A stretch of DNA of 64,000 bases from Medicago truncatula. Its lineage: Eukaryota > Streptophyta > Magnoliopsida > Fabales > Fabaceae. The DNA lies in the NCBI RefSeq assembly GCF_003473485.1, contig NC_053043.1, forward strand, positions 19,408,001 to 19,472,000, given 5' to 3'. The notes below the pieces were generated by a model. That model was not told where the DNA came from. It searched no databases and worked only from the letters and a program-made list of their open reading frames with translations. Positions 47,318 through 58,500 of this stretch are shown piece by piece. A program made the translations under genes and the position numbers. Position 1 is the stretch's first letter, and every line of letters starts with the position of its first letter.

Positions 47318-50247
47318 GTACTTGGTCCTCGGATAGCGACACTCTTCAAGAAGAAGCCCAAAGCTATTTCAAAAACTTCTTCAGTGGCACCCAGATTAAC
47401 CATGACCGCGCATTCAACGAAGGCGGCCATCCTTCTATTGATGCCGAGGGGCAACTAGCTTTAACTGCTCCAATCACTAAAACCGAAGTGTTCGCTGCCC
47501 TCAACTCTATGAAGCCATACAAAGCCCCTGGTCCTGATGGGTTTCATTGCATTTTCTTCAAACAATACTGGCACATTGTCGGAGATGATATATTCAAAAT
47601 GGTCCATGCAGCTTACCATAGTGGTTACTTTGATCCGGAGATCTCAAACACTCTCATTGCGCTCATTCCAAAAATTGAACCACCCACTACTTACAAGGAT
47701 TTCAGACCCATTAGCCTTTGCAACATTATTTACAAAATTATCACAAAGGTATTGGTTCATCGGCTAAGGCCTATTCTCACTAACATTATTGGTCCCTACC
47801 AAAGCAATTTTTTGCCTGGTAGGGGTACCCAAGACAACTCCATTGTTTTGCAGGAAATAATCCACTTTATGAAGCGCTCTAAAAGGAAGAAGGGTTTTGT
47901 GGCTTTCAAGCTTGATTTAGAGAAAGCTTTTGACAACGTCAACTTGGACTTCCTTCGCATTTGCCTCCAGGATTTCGGCTTCCCAAACATTACCATCAAA
48001 CTCATCATGCATTGTGTTACCTCACCAAGCTACTCCTTGTTATGGAATGGAAACAAGCTCTCTCCTTTCAAGCCTACTCATGGACTTCGTCAAGGTGACC
48101 CGCTGTCTCCTTATCTTTTCATCCTCTATATGGAAAAACTCTCTGTTGCAATCAATTCCGCTGTCAATCAAGGGAGATGGGAACCAATACAAATCACAAA
48201 TATGGGGGCCAAGGTATCTCATTTACTCTTTGCAGATGATGTTCTCCTTTTTACCAAAGCGAAGAGCTCTCAGTTTCACTTCATCCACAACCTTTTTGAG
48301 AGATTCAGTCGAGCATCGGGATTGAAAATCAACATCTCCAAATCAAGAGCTTACTACTCATCAGGTACTCCTCATGGGAAAATCACTAATCTCACAAACA
48401 TCTCTGGTATTCAAAGCACACCTTCTCTTGGAAAATATTTGGGTTTCCCAATGCTCCAAGGTAGACCAAAGAAAAGTGATTTCCATTTCATCATTGAAAA
48501 AATGCAAACTAGACTGGCCGCTTGGAAAAGTAGACTTCTAAACAGAACAGGTAGAATGACACTTGCTTCATCTGTTCTTTCCTCCATTCCTACTTACTAT
48601 ATGCAGATTAATTGGCTTCCCCAAAATATTTGTGATAGCATTGATCAGACAACCAGAAACTTCCTTTGGAAAGGCACGAATAATAAAGGAATCCATTTGG
48701 TGAATTGGAAGACAGTCACTAGTCCGAAGAGTATTGGCGGCCTTAGTATCCGAACAGCCAGAGATGCTAACACAAGTTTACTAGGGAAGCTCGTGTGGGA
48801 TATGGTTCAATCAACAAACAAATTGTGGGTTAACATTCTCTCCAACAGGTACACATCAAGGTCAAACACACTCCATGCCACCGCCAATAGCAACAGCTCC
48901 CCCACCTGGTCCTCCATTATCAAGGCTAAAGACATCCTCAATAGTGGTTATGTTTGGCGTGCAGGATCAGGATCTTCATCTTTTTGGTTCAATCATTGGA
49001 GCTCCCATGGGCTCATTGGCTCTCTTGTCCCCATCATTGATGTTCACGATCTCCAACTCACGGTTCGAGAGGTCTTCACTTTCAATGGACAACCCACTCA
49101 GGCTCTCTACACAAACCTCCCTCAAGCTATTGCTACTTTCATTAACAACTACCGCATCAATTTTAATGAAAGAGTTGAAGATACCTTCATTTGGAAAGAA
49201 AATGTCAATGGCGTTTATAATGCTAAGAGTGGCTACTCGTGGCTTCTTCGAAACTCGGTTACTACAAACAATACTCCTAGCATGGTTTCTTGGTCTTGGA
49301 TATGGAGATTAAAAATTCCAGAAAAGTTCAAGCTTCTAGTATGGCTCGCATATCATAATGCAGTCCCCACACTCTCTTTGTTGCGCCACCGCAATATGGT
49401 AAATTCTGCAATATGCTCAAGATGTGGGAATGAAGACGAAACGCTGCTCCACTGCCTTCGTGATTGCAATCACTCTAAAATCATTTGGCTTAAAATTGGA
49501 TTTGCGGAACCGGAATTTTTTGTTGAAGGTGCTCCGCAAATCTGGCTCAAAACCAATGCAACCGGTGCTCGTTCTACCATTTTTCTGGCTGCTCTTTGGT
49601 GGACATGAAGGCAAAGAAATCAGATGTGTTTCAGCAATGAACCATGGTCTCTTGTTCGCATCCAGTTCCAAGTTCAACATGCGGTGGAAGCAATTGAAAA
49701 TGCACTGCATTCTGAAGTAATCACCACGCCTGGTCGCACGGTACGCTGGAATGAAAACAATTTTAACAGTTTTGTGCTTAATGTTGACGGTAGCTGCTTG
49801 GGAACTCCTATTAGAGCGGGTTTTGGTGGAATCATAAGAAATTATGCAAGTTTATTTCTTAAAGGTTTCTCTGGATATATTACAGCAAGTTCTGACATAT
49901 TGTTTGCCGAGCTTACAGCAATACACCGTGGTATTCTGCTGGCCATTGATTTAGGTATTGAAGAAATGGTTTGTTACTCGGACTCCATGATCTCCATTCA
50001 GCTCCTCACTATGCATGCCATCACTTACCATGCCTATGCTGTGTTGCTTCAAGACATCAAAGATCTCTTGTCCTCAAGGAATTTCACCGTTCATCATTGC
50101 CTAAGAGAAGGAAACCAGTGTGCTGATTTTTTAGCTAAACTCGGTGCCACTTCGAATGAAGAATTTTCAACTTATGATACTTCTCCAAGCGACCTTCTTC
50201 CTCTGATCAAGAACGACGCCTTAGGAGTTCTTTATCCTAGAGCTTAG
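47305..50247 (+). mobile_element. 5'-truncated L1-type LINE: reverse transcriptase, zf-RVT, RNase H
   Basis: The open frame 47305-49608 (767 codons) encodes the reverse transcriptase of a plant L1-like LINE. 'KAPGPDGFHCIFFKQYW' and 'FRPISLCNIIYKIITKVL' lie in the first third, then 'LDLEKAFDNV', 'GLRQGDPLSPYLFIL', and the catalytic 'FADD' at residues 309-312. The zf-RVT region ('WRLKIPEKFKLLVWLAYHNA', 'CSRCGNEDETLLHCLRDC') ends the frame. A TGA at 49606-49608 then interrupts an 'ALWWT-RQRN' run where family members have Trp. The same frame continues to 50247 with an RNase H domain that keeps its acidic residues ('NVDGS', 'AELTA', 'YSDS', 'ADFLAK'). The endonuclease and first ORF are missing. 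The first 13 bases, including the ATG, match flanking repeat sequence, so the element itself begins near 47318. The 3' tail is short (~50285-50305, A-rich). Confidence 0.93.
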
Positions 50248-50400
50248 TTTATTCTTCTCTGTTGCTTTTTCCTTTTAATTTATCTTTGTAACCAAAGAAA
50301 AAGGAGTTGTTAAAGGACCTATCAGGTGGAAGACTGTCAAAATCATTGACTAGACCTCAACATTTAAAGGTGTGCACGTAGTTGTGGCTCTTATATCTTA

Positions 50401-50550
50401 TACTCCTTTCCGTTTTAAAATATAAGCAAAATTGATTTTGTAGATTCATTCATTTAATGATGTATGTGGTTCATAATATGTATAACATAAATCATTAAAT
50501 AAATGAATATAAAAAGTCAATTTTGCTTATATTTAGAAACAGAGGGAGTA
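50401..50550. mobile_element. 150-bp Stowaway-like MITE
   Basis: TACTCCTTTCCGTTTTAAAA at the left pairs with ATATTTAGAAACAGAGGGAG at the right, with long hairpin arms; the subfamily of 32684-32832. Confidence 0.85.
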
Positions 50551-50630
50551 ACTTACAACCTTGTGGTGAACGTTTGTTAGTGTTGGGTGCAGCTTTAGCC
50601 CCAAGTGAGTGTGAGATAAATGTTATAATT

Positions 50631-50780
50631 AATCTTCCTATCACTGTTATAAGCAAAAATCAACTTTTTAAGTTCATTCAATAAATGATGTATTTAGTCA
50701 ATAATATAGATGAAATACATTATTTCTTAAATGAACCTAAAAAGTTGATTGTTGCTTATAATATTGATTAGAGGGAGTAA
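50631..50780. mobile_element. ~150-bp MITE, diverged relative of 50401-50550
   Basis: Arms 'TATAAGCAAAAATCAACTTT' and 'AAGTTGATTGTTGCTTATAA' pair across the element, and the right end is 'GAGGGAGTA'. The left terminal bases are worn. Confidence 0.7.
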
Positions 50781-50873
50781 TAAATATATAAGATTCATAG
50801 TTAGAAACAATATTAAAAGGAATTCATGAAATTCAAAATTAGTTTTCTAACAACGTTCAAGTTGTTATCACCA

Positions 50874-51110
50874 CACTACAAGAAAAAAGACATTTTGCAA
50901 CATTTAAAATGATAGATTGCGACGGTTTAAGGAACGGTTCAAGGATCAGTTGTTACAACTTACAACCGTCACATAAGTTATTGCGACGGTTGCTAATAGT
51001 CGCAATACAATATCTGCGACCACTCAGAACTGTCGCAAAGTAGACATTGTAACCTAAATTAAATGGGCTTGCGACCTCTCACAATAGTTGCAAATCTTTA
51101 GTTTTTTTTT
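50874..51110 (+). mobile_element. CACTA (En/Spm) transposon end with subterminal repeats
   Basis: CACTACAAGAAAAAAGACAT is the standard terminus of plant CACTA elements. It is followed by subterminal copies of 'GCGACGGTT', 'AACCGTC', 'GTCGCAA' in both directions to ~51100. The opposite end ('TTTTCTTGTAGTG') was not found in the window, so only one end remains or the other was lost. Confidence 0.8.
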
Positions 51111-51765
51111 CTTTTGACAATTTAAATAAATATATTAATGGGAACTTCTATGGTATACTCACAAATTGAGGTGTATCAGTATTATTGTTTCATAAATTTA
51201 CAAATTAACGATCATTTTTATGAAATAAAGAGCTATTTGTCGATATTTATATTTTAGAAAATATTATTTCATTAAAAAAACATCATTTCATTGTTTGTAA
51301 GAATCATACTAAAGTTTTTACATTTTCTCAAAAAATAATCAATATTCTTTATTAAGAGAAATAAAAATTCAGAAAATTTTAATTTTATTTTATCGACACT
51401 TTTGATAAATAAGATTTAGTTTATTATAATTGTCAATGATAGAAAATAATTCTTTTTCTTCAAACACGACAACTAATTTTTAATTATTAATTTAACGATT
51501 TGGTGTACCGGTACACTCAGATTTTTAGGTGTACCATCGAATTTACCTATATTAATAAATACTTAAAATACATAAATATATGACTAAAAATATCTAAATC
51601 CCATAGATAGTTAATTGTCGTTGGCACCAAAAAAGTCAAATAAAATAAAAATATAAAAATACCACCAAAAAATTGTAAAAATCAAATAAAACCAATGCAA
51701 ATTTTTTTGAATTTTTCCGAGAATATGAAAAATTAAATAACAATGACTTAAAACACAATAATTGG

Positions 51766-52136
51766 GGTTAGATGATTAGTATGGTCTTTAATTTGGTTAT
51801 CCATCTTACAAACAAACCTAGTATTTGTGTTGATACGATTCATATTATATAATTCTATATAATTCAGATTGTTTTCCCATGAATTCTTAGCAAAAGAAGG
51901 GTATTTAGGAGGTGTTTGGATTTTATAATCCAAAGAACTAGAAATGCACCCGGTTAGATGATTAGTATGGTCCTTAATCTGGTTATCCATCTTACAAACA
52001 AACTTAGTATTTGTGTTGATACGATTTAGATTATATAAATATATATAATTTAGACTGTTTCCCCCTAAATCTTAGCACTAAAGGAATGTTTAGGAGATGT
52101 TTGGATTTTATAATCCAAAGAAGCTAGAAATGCACC
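51766..52136 (+). repeat. Two-unit tandem repeat, period ~186 bp
   Basis: Unit 1 (51766-51951) and unit 2 (51952-52136) both start GGTTAGATGATTAGTATGGT and end near AGAAATGCACC, with ~90% identity. The repeat lies upstream of RBR copy 4. A 'GGTGTTTGGATTTTATAATCC' type motif inside is shared with the following 60 bases. Confidence 0.9.
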
Positions 52137-52649
52137 CTATTTTTTGGGGTGTTCGGATAATAAAATTTGAATCAGTGAAAAAACTCATTTTTCTACCAAA
52201 AACAATGGGATAACTCATTTTGGATTATAAAATCCGAAAATCTATGGGACTTTTTGTTAAAAAAGTAGGGAGCGGGAGAGGTAAGAATATAGGGTGCGGA
52301 AGAAGGTCATGAGTAAAGAAAGGAATAGTCAAAATGTAATCAATCTTATAACTTATCTCTTTGTAAAAATAAAAAATAAAAAATTCCCGTAATTGATCTC
52401 AATTGATGTCAATTAAAAAATTAATTTAATTTTTTTACTAATTTTAGTTTTTATTATTTTATTACTATGGATAATTAGGAAACTTTTTTTTAGATTGGTA
52501 AAAGTTCTACCCAAAAAAATCCGTGATTTATGCATTAAAAGGTAAAATCAGTTTCTCCTTTAAAACATAAAAAAAGTAATAATGTTTCCGCTAAATATGA
52601 AACCCTAGTGAAGATAGCGACGAAGCATCTGAAACCCTAGTGTATTCCA

Positions 52650-55600
52650 ATGGCTCCGGGGTCATCAAGCAGGAGAAGAAACAAAGCTCCGGCAGAAGTA
52701 ATCGACCTCGAATCATTCCGCTTGTCCGGCAAACGACCAATCTCTGCCGTCATCGACCTTTCTGATGAAGAAGATGACGATATTAAGATCATCAATTTCA
52801 TTCCAAAAAATACCCCTTATGGAAAGCGTAAAAGAAACAAGTTTGACAAAGGAGAGTCTTCAAATTCAAGTATCACTCCATTCGTTTGCGAAATCTGCAC
52901 GGACACTAAAACAATGAAGGACGCTATTTACATCAGCGGTTGCTCTCATGCTTATTGCTCGGATTGTGTGGCATCATACATAGGTTCCAAACTTGAAGAT
53001 AACATCGTTAATATTCGGTGTCCTTTTCCAAAGTGTAAAGGTTCGTTGGAAGCGGAGTTTTGCCGTTTTATTCTGCCTGCCGAGGTTTTTGATCGCTGGG
53101 GTCAAGGGTTGTGTGAGGCTATGTTCGATGTTTCAGAAAAGTTCTACTGTCCCTTTGCAGACTGTTCTGCTCTTTTGATCAATGACGGAATCGATACTGT
53201 TAAAAACTCAGAATGTCCTAATTGTAATAGGATGTTTTGTGCAAAATGTAAGGTTCCATGGCATGAAGGAATCGAATGCAGCGAGTTTGAGAAGCTGAAC
53301 GCGGACGAGAGGAAGAAAGAAGATGTTATGTTGATGCGCCTTGCTAAGGATAAGAAGTGGAGGCGATGTCCTAAATGCAGAATTTATGTTGCCAAATCTG
53401 AGGGTTGCAACAGCATGTTATGCAGGTTCTCTTTCTAGTTATTTTTTTTTTTTTTTTGGAGGAGGTTCTCTTTCTAGTTAATCTCCCTCGATTTGTGATT
53501 TTCTAAATATATATAACATTGCACACAGAAGAAGGAGGTAAACTTAACAAAATAAAATTGAGAAAAAGAATTATAGTTTTGAATATATAGTCATTTAACT
53601 TTGTCATTCCAACATGAAAAATGTCATTGGTTAAACTCTTCTTAATGGAAGAGTTCAAATTGATCCATTAGTGAAACCACTTCTTATTTTTTGTTTCCTA
53701 TCATATCATATTGACTGAAGTTTTAGAAAGGGCTAAAATGAGTGACACTTCTCAATTTTAGAGATGATCAAATGCATTTTTTATTTTGACAAAATGATCA
53801 AATGCATTCGGCTTGGAAATGGATCCTCTCTTGCCTATATTGTTCAGCCACCCCTCATGTGTTTCATCCAACAGGCTGAGAGCTCATAACAAATAAAGAA
53901 ATAAATAACAGCAGTTTTGGAAAGAGAGAAAAACGTAGATTAGTGGCTGAGATGATGGCAGGACAGACAGAAGCAGAGAAAGTGCATGAGAAGATCCAAA
54001 TCCGTTGGGCTTTGGCCCTCTTGTTGAAAACTTTGAAATGAGTATTTATTTTAAGTGTTCACTATTATACTTTTTCAAGGGGAACTCTTACCATTGATAA
54101 GGTTAATCCTGGAATGAAAGGGAATGCAATGTTGTAGTTAGAGGTCTATGCAACTACTACATTGCGTTGTTATGCCTTTCACAATGCCTCTTCCACCAAA
54201 AGTTGAATTCTAAGTAGACTAACCGTGGAATGGTACTTAAAATTATCAAAAATTCTAACGATCGTTGACGATACTCTTTATAAATGAAAACAAATGACCT
54301 TCCTCATCTTTAAGATGAAGATGGTGATGTGGTTGACGTAGGTTTAATATGTGCTACATATTTATTTAATGTTGTTTAAATCAAACTTGTATCAATTAAA
54401 TTATTATCTCAACCGTAAAATGAAGAGGACCATTAACCTCTACTATTATCACTAACTCAATGTTATCAATTTAGTGCCTATTTATTGCATCCTTACCCTT
54501 TTTTCAGTTGGAGGGATCATTGTAGCATAGGTAAAGTATCTTCAGAACTCAGGACCTGTTATTTAAGGGGCACACCTTGGTAAATTAGTTGCTTGCAATT
54601 TCCAGTTACCTTCACTTACTCTATTGGTTCTCGATTATGGTGCATTTCATCATATTACTCTTAATAAGGTTATTTTCTCCTCTCATCACATCTAGCTACT
54701 TACCTAGTATCGTCTCAACCAATGGTTCTGAAACACAGTCTCAAGGAATTGGCGCAATTGACATTGACCAAATTATTTCTTCTTTATCAATTACATTTGT
54801 CCTTTATGTGCCCGAAAGTCCATTTGATTTAATCTTTATCAGTCGATCGACTCGTTTTCATGACTGTGTTGTCACATTTACTAATGGCAAAGTTAATTTG
54901 CAGGATCAACTTTCGAGACAAAAAAATTGGTGTTGGATGTGAGTCTATTGGCCTTTATTATATCTCAAACCCATCAACAACATGCCCTACCACATATTCC
55001 CAACTTATTGTACATTCTTAGTTAGGTCACCCAAGTCTCCCCAAACTTCAAAGGTTGGTCCCTAGTCTTTCCAAATTATCTGGTTTGCGTTGTGAGTCGT
55101 GTCAAATAGGGAAACACACTCGTACTAATTTTCCCGACCGATTTAATAAATGAGTATCATTGCCTTATCTTTAGTCCACTCTGATGTTTGTAGACCTTCC
55201 CGTCATATCTCCACTCCCGAGTCTAAATATTTTGTGGGTTAATAGTGTTTTATCCCCTGTAATATAGGTCATTTCCGGTTTTACCCCCTGTAAAATATAT
55301 TTTTTGGATTTCGTCCTTATAATTTGAAGATTTTTGGTTTTAGACCTTCATGAATTTTGACTGTAAAAAATTGAAGATATGGCAGGGGGTAAACTGAAAT
55401 TTGCTCAAATTAACATGGGGGTTAAACCGAAATTTTCTCAAATTACAAGGGGGTAAACCTAAATTTGCTCAAATTACAGGGGGTAAAATTTTCCATGAAG
55501 GTCCAAAACCAAAAAATCTTCAAATTACAAGGATGAAATTCAAAAAAACTATTTTACAGGGGGAAAACCGAAAATGACTTATATTATAGGGGGGTAAAAG

Positions 55601-57090
55601 ACTATTAACCCATATTTTGTCACTTTTATTGTTGACTTTTCTCATTGTACATGATTATTTTTAATTAAAAATAGCTCCGATACCATGTTCCAAGAAACTA
55701 GGGTTTTTAATTACAAAAGTAATATTCTATGGTCGGATCCGGTAAAGGGGATGTCGAAGGAGGAGAGTCTGGAATGACATTAGTATGCAGAACAGGTGTC
55801 AGAATGTATGGTTGTGGTTGACGACAGACATAAGTTTGAAGAGGTAGTGGAGTGGAAGGCTCCGTGGGAGGATCTCTAGGAGGGTATGCACTAGGGGTCG
55901 TGGGAGCAACAAAAATAATAGTGCTCATGTGGAAGGGACGAACACAATAGGTTGAAGAGGGACAATATCATGCGGGATAGTCAATGTTAACAAAGAAACA
56001 CACAATTTAGTGATCGGGCTGAGAGTTTGTCAAGAACAGGAGAAAGATTGTGGACAAAACATGTGGACTTAAAGACACCGGGTGGAAGCGGTGTAGGAAA
56101 AAAGACTGAGTGTTGGACTTGTGGGTATTGTGTGCTCGTTAGAGGAAACCTGATATCTTAGAAGATTAAGAAACAAAATCTAGTTGCAAGATCAAGCACG
56201 GACGTAGAGTATATGGTGTCATGGCATGAATAACATGCGAGCACATTTGGTTGAAGAAGTTACTCAAAAAACTTCAATTCGAAGAAGCAGGACCATTGAA
56301 ACTAATACGTGATAATAAAGTCGCGTTACATATTGACTAAAAAAACCAGTCTTTCATGCGAGAACCACACGTATTGAGATAGACTGCCACTTGTCACTGA
56401 TAAGATTGAATCATGCGACATTTTTACAATCTTTGTCAATTTAAATGATCAATTGGCGTATTTGTGGCAAGCTTGGCACATTTGAGTTATACGCACGAAC
56501 TTGAGAAGGGTTAATATTTAATTAAATAGTAAATATTATATTTATGTTGTAAATATGTTCTTTTTTTTTTTTTTAACAGAACTTTGTAAATATATTCTAG
56601 CACACTCTCTAAGTTACGTAGAATATTCATTTTGTTGTAAAAAAAAAAGAATATTCCTTTTGTAATTATGCTTTTTGTAATAATTATTAAATGAAGTTAA
56701 AAAATTTGCAACCAGAGTTTTAAATCCACCACTTGAACAAACACAACCCATTAGTTATTGGATTAAAGAAAAGGCATAAAAAAAAAAATGATATTTAGTC
56801 ATATGGGTTTAACTTCTTGCTTACATAATAAATCCTTCTGACTTATTTATAAGAGATATTTGGGTCAACAAAAATTGACGGTTTTTTTGCGATCCAAAAA
56901 TTCAATTTTTTTCTTTCATTACCAGTTCATTATTTATTTGATTGTATATAATTAAATCATATATTAAATATTAAATTGCAGGTGTCATTGTAATTTTTGT
57001 TACATGTGTGGATTTGCCTACTCTGCTGGCTGTAGATGTTTTTCGAGAATTGCTCAAGCTCAACTAAGCTCAACGATGTTTTTCTACTAA
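52650..57090 (+). CDS. RBR ubiquitin ligase with SUMO-interaction-like motifs, tandem copy 4
   Basis: Exons 52650-53425 and 56982-57090 give 294 aa, with the same phase-2 intron as the other copies. RING1 lies at Cys80-Cys129, IBR at Cys167-Cys210, RING2 at Cys240-Cys278, with the catalytic Cys253 in 'KSEGCNSMLCR' and all ligands present. The N-terminus has two hydrophobic-Asp motifs: 'EVIDLES' (residues 16-22) and 'AVIDLSDEEDDD' (33-44), the second followed by acidic residues as in SUMO-interaction motifs. 'KRKRNK' (59-64) is a likely nuclear signal. The exon 2 reading frame runs 16 residues past the last Cys, longer than in copies 1-3. The leader contains 'GAAACCCTAGTG' twice. The intron (3.56 kb) holds a rearranged copia element. 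Known: RBR chemistry. Inferred: nuclear, SUMO-directed ligase. Confidence 0.9.
54580..56520 (+). pseudogene. Rearranged Ty1/copia remnant in RBR copy 4 intron
   Basis: Forward blocks: gag-pre-integrase/protease-like 'VLYVPESPFDLIFISRST', 'LVRSPKSPQTSKV', integrase start 'ALSLVHSDVCRPSRHISTPE' and 'KYF', resumed after the nested MITE as 'YFVTFIVDFSH'. RNase H tail at 56160-56480: 'LVARSSTDVEYMVSWHE', 'NHTY-DRLPLVTDKIESCDI', 'VNLNDQLAYL'. Most of the RT is missing. The Pro/Ser-rich hinge before the RT is encoded on the opposite strand (55707-55928), so the middle has been inverted or comes from another copy. Confidence 0.8.
55236..55611. mobile_element. 376-bp MULE-type MITE inside the copia integrase
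   Basis: Inverted arms start GGGTTAATAGTGTTTTATCC and end GGGTAAAAGACTATTAACCC. A perfect 9-bp repeat ATATTTTGT lies at 55227-55235 and 55612-55620, and removing element plus one repeat rejoins the integrase frame across 'KYFVTF'. Same family as 35972-36335. Confidence 0.95.
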
Positions 57091-57407
57091 TGGAACTTTC
57101 CCTAATTTCCCCTCCTAATCTCTCAATCCATTTTATATTTTTAAACTCTATTTTATATTTCCTTTTCTTAGGTTGGTAATGTCACCAAAGAGAAATTCAA
57201 GTCAGTTAAGCAACAGTTTTAAGTGATTGCACGAATGGTAACAATAGTTAACTAGTTTTAGACCTGCAAGTTATGCTTTTGTATTTTCTTACAATTTTCT
57301 GTTGGATTTAAAGTGGGATATTAACGATTTTTTTAACCTTTTAACATAATAAAGTTTCATTAGAATGAAAGTATTTCATGTTATTTATTATTTAGTAAAT
57401 TACTAAA

Positions 57408-57512
57408 TTGTGAAACCGCTTCTATTCTTTATTTCCTCTATATCATATTGATTGAAGTTTAAAAAGGGGCTAATATAAGTGACACTTCTCAATGCTAGAT
57501 ATGATCAAATAC
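57408..57512 (+). other. Duplicated scrap of RBR intron downstream of copy 4
   Basis: 'ATCATATTGATTGAAGTTTA', then 'GGGCTAATATAAGTGACACT' and 'GATATGATCAAAT' match copy 4 intron positions ~53667-53775 and, more weakly, copy 2 intron ~37825-37885. It is probably what remains of a fifth RBR unit. No exon was found next to it. Confidence 0.65.
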
Positions 57513-57785
57513 ATACTCCCTCCGTCCCAAATTATATGATGTTTTGGACATTTTACACATATTAAGAAATGTAATTAATACTGTGTAGAAAAGATATATT
57601 ATGAGTTGTTTTACAAAATTATCCTTAATAATGATATGGGAAAGATAAATGAAAGAATTGAAAGATGAAAGAGTAATAAATAGTTAAGGATATAATAGGA
57701 AAAGTAACATTAATGTTTCATTGGTATTGTAAAGTGACATACAATTTAGGACAAATATTTTTTCTAAAGTGACATATAATTTCGA
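57512..57785. mobile_element. ~275-bp Stowaway-like MITE, right end worn
   Basis: TACTCCCTCCGTCCCAAATT start and interior nearly identical to 23188-23472; the expected right end 'GGGACGGAGGGAG' is replaced by 'CGAGAAAG'. Confidence 0.85.
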
Positions 57786-57961
57786 GAAAGTTACTATGCT
57801 ATTACATACGCATTTTCTCCTTACCTTTCCTTTTATAATTCTTAACCAATAAATTTAAGAGAATGCAAGTGCAAACCAGGTCTCATCATCCTTCCTTTTA
57901 ATTGATGTCTTCTCCTTTTAAATTTTGGTTCTCACATTTAATACTTAGCAACTAGACTAGA

Positions 57962-58500
57962 ATGGTATTTCACATTGGATCATTAGGAAAGAAAATGGAA
58001 CTTCTGTTTTTGAAGTTGATATCCAATAGGTTTGGTTCTTGGAGCAATAGGTTTGTGAACTTAGGAGGGGGAGTTGTGTTGATTAATTCGATTCAGAATT
58101 CAAACCTCATCTTCGATCTCTCATTCATGAACTTGTCGACTAAGGCATGGAAGAGGATTCTCAGAATTCATAAATGATTTCTTTGGGGAGGATTGAAGGG
58201 TGCCAAGAAAATTCCTTAGGTTAGCTAGGTAGATGTGTGTAGGCCAAAAGATAAGGGATAGTTGGAAATTAGATATGTGAGATTTATGAATCAAGCTCTG
58301 TTGGGAAAATGGCGGTGTAGATTCCTCTCTGGAAGAGAGGGCCCATGGAAGGATATCCTCTGTGCGTTATAGTGTGAATCTGGTATAGTCCGTCAAGGGG
58401 AGGATTTGATTGTATGTCCCTCACAGAGCCATGCTTTTACCCGTGAAAGAAGAGATGTGTGATCCAGTGTAGATAATGTACAATAAGATATGTGTAATTT
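57962..58500 (+). pseudogene. LINE reverse-transcriptase C-terminal remnant
   Basis: Broken frames encode 'RFGSWSNRFVNLGGGVVLIN', 'FLWGGLKGAKKIP', 'VCRPKDKG-LEIRYVRFMNQ' and 'ALLGKWRCRFLSGREGPWKD', again the post-RT region of L1-type LINEs. It is only distantly alike to the piece at 38470-38870, so these are separate insertions. Confidence 0.85.
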
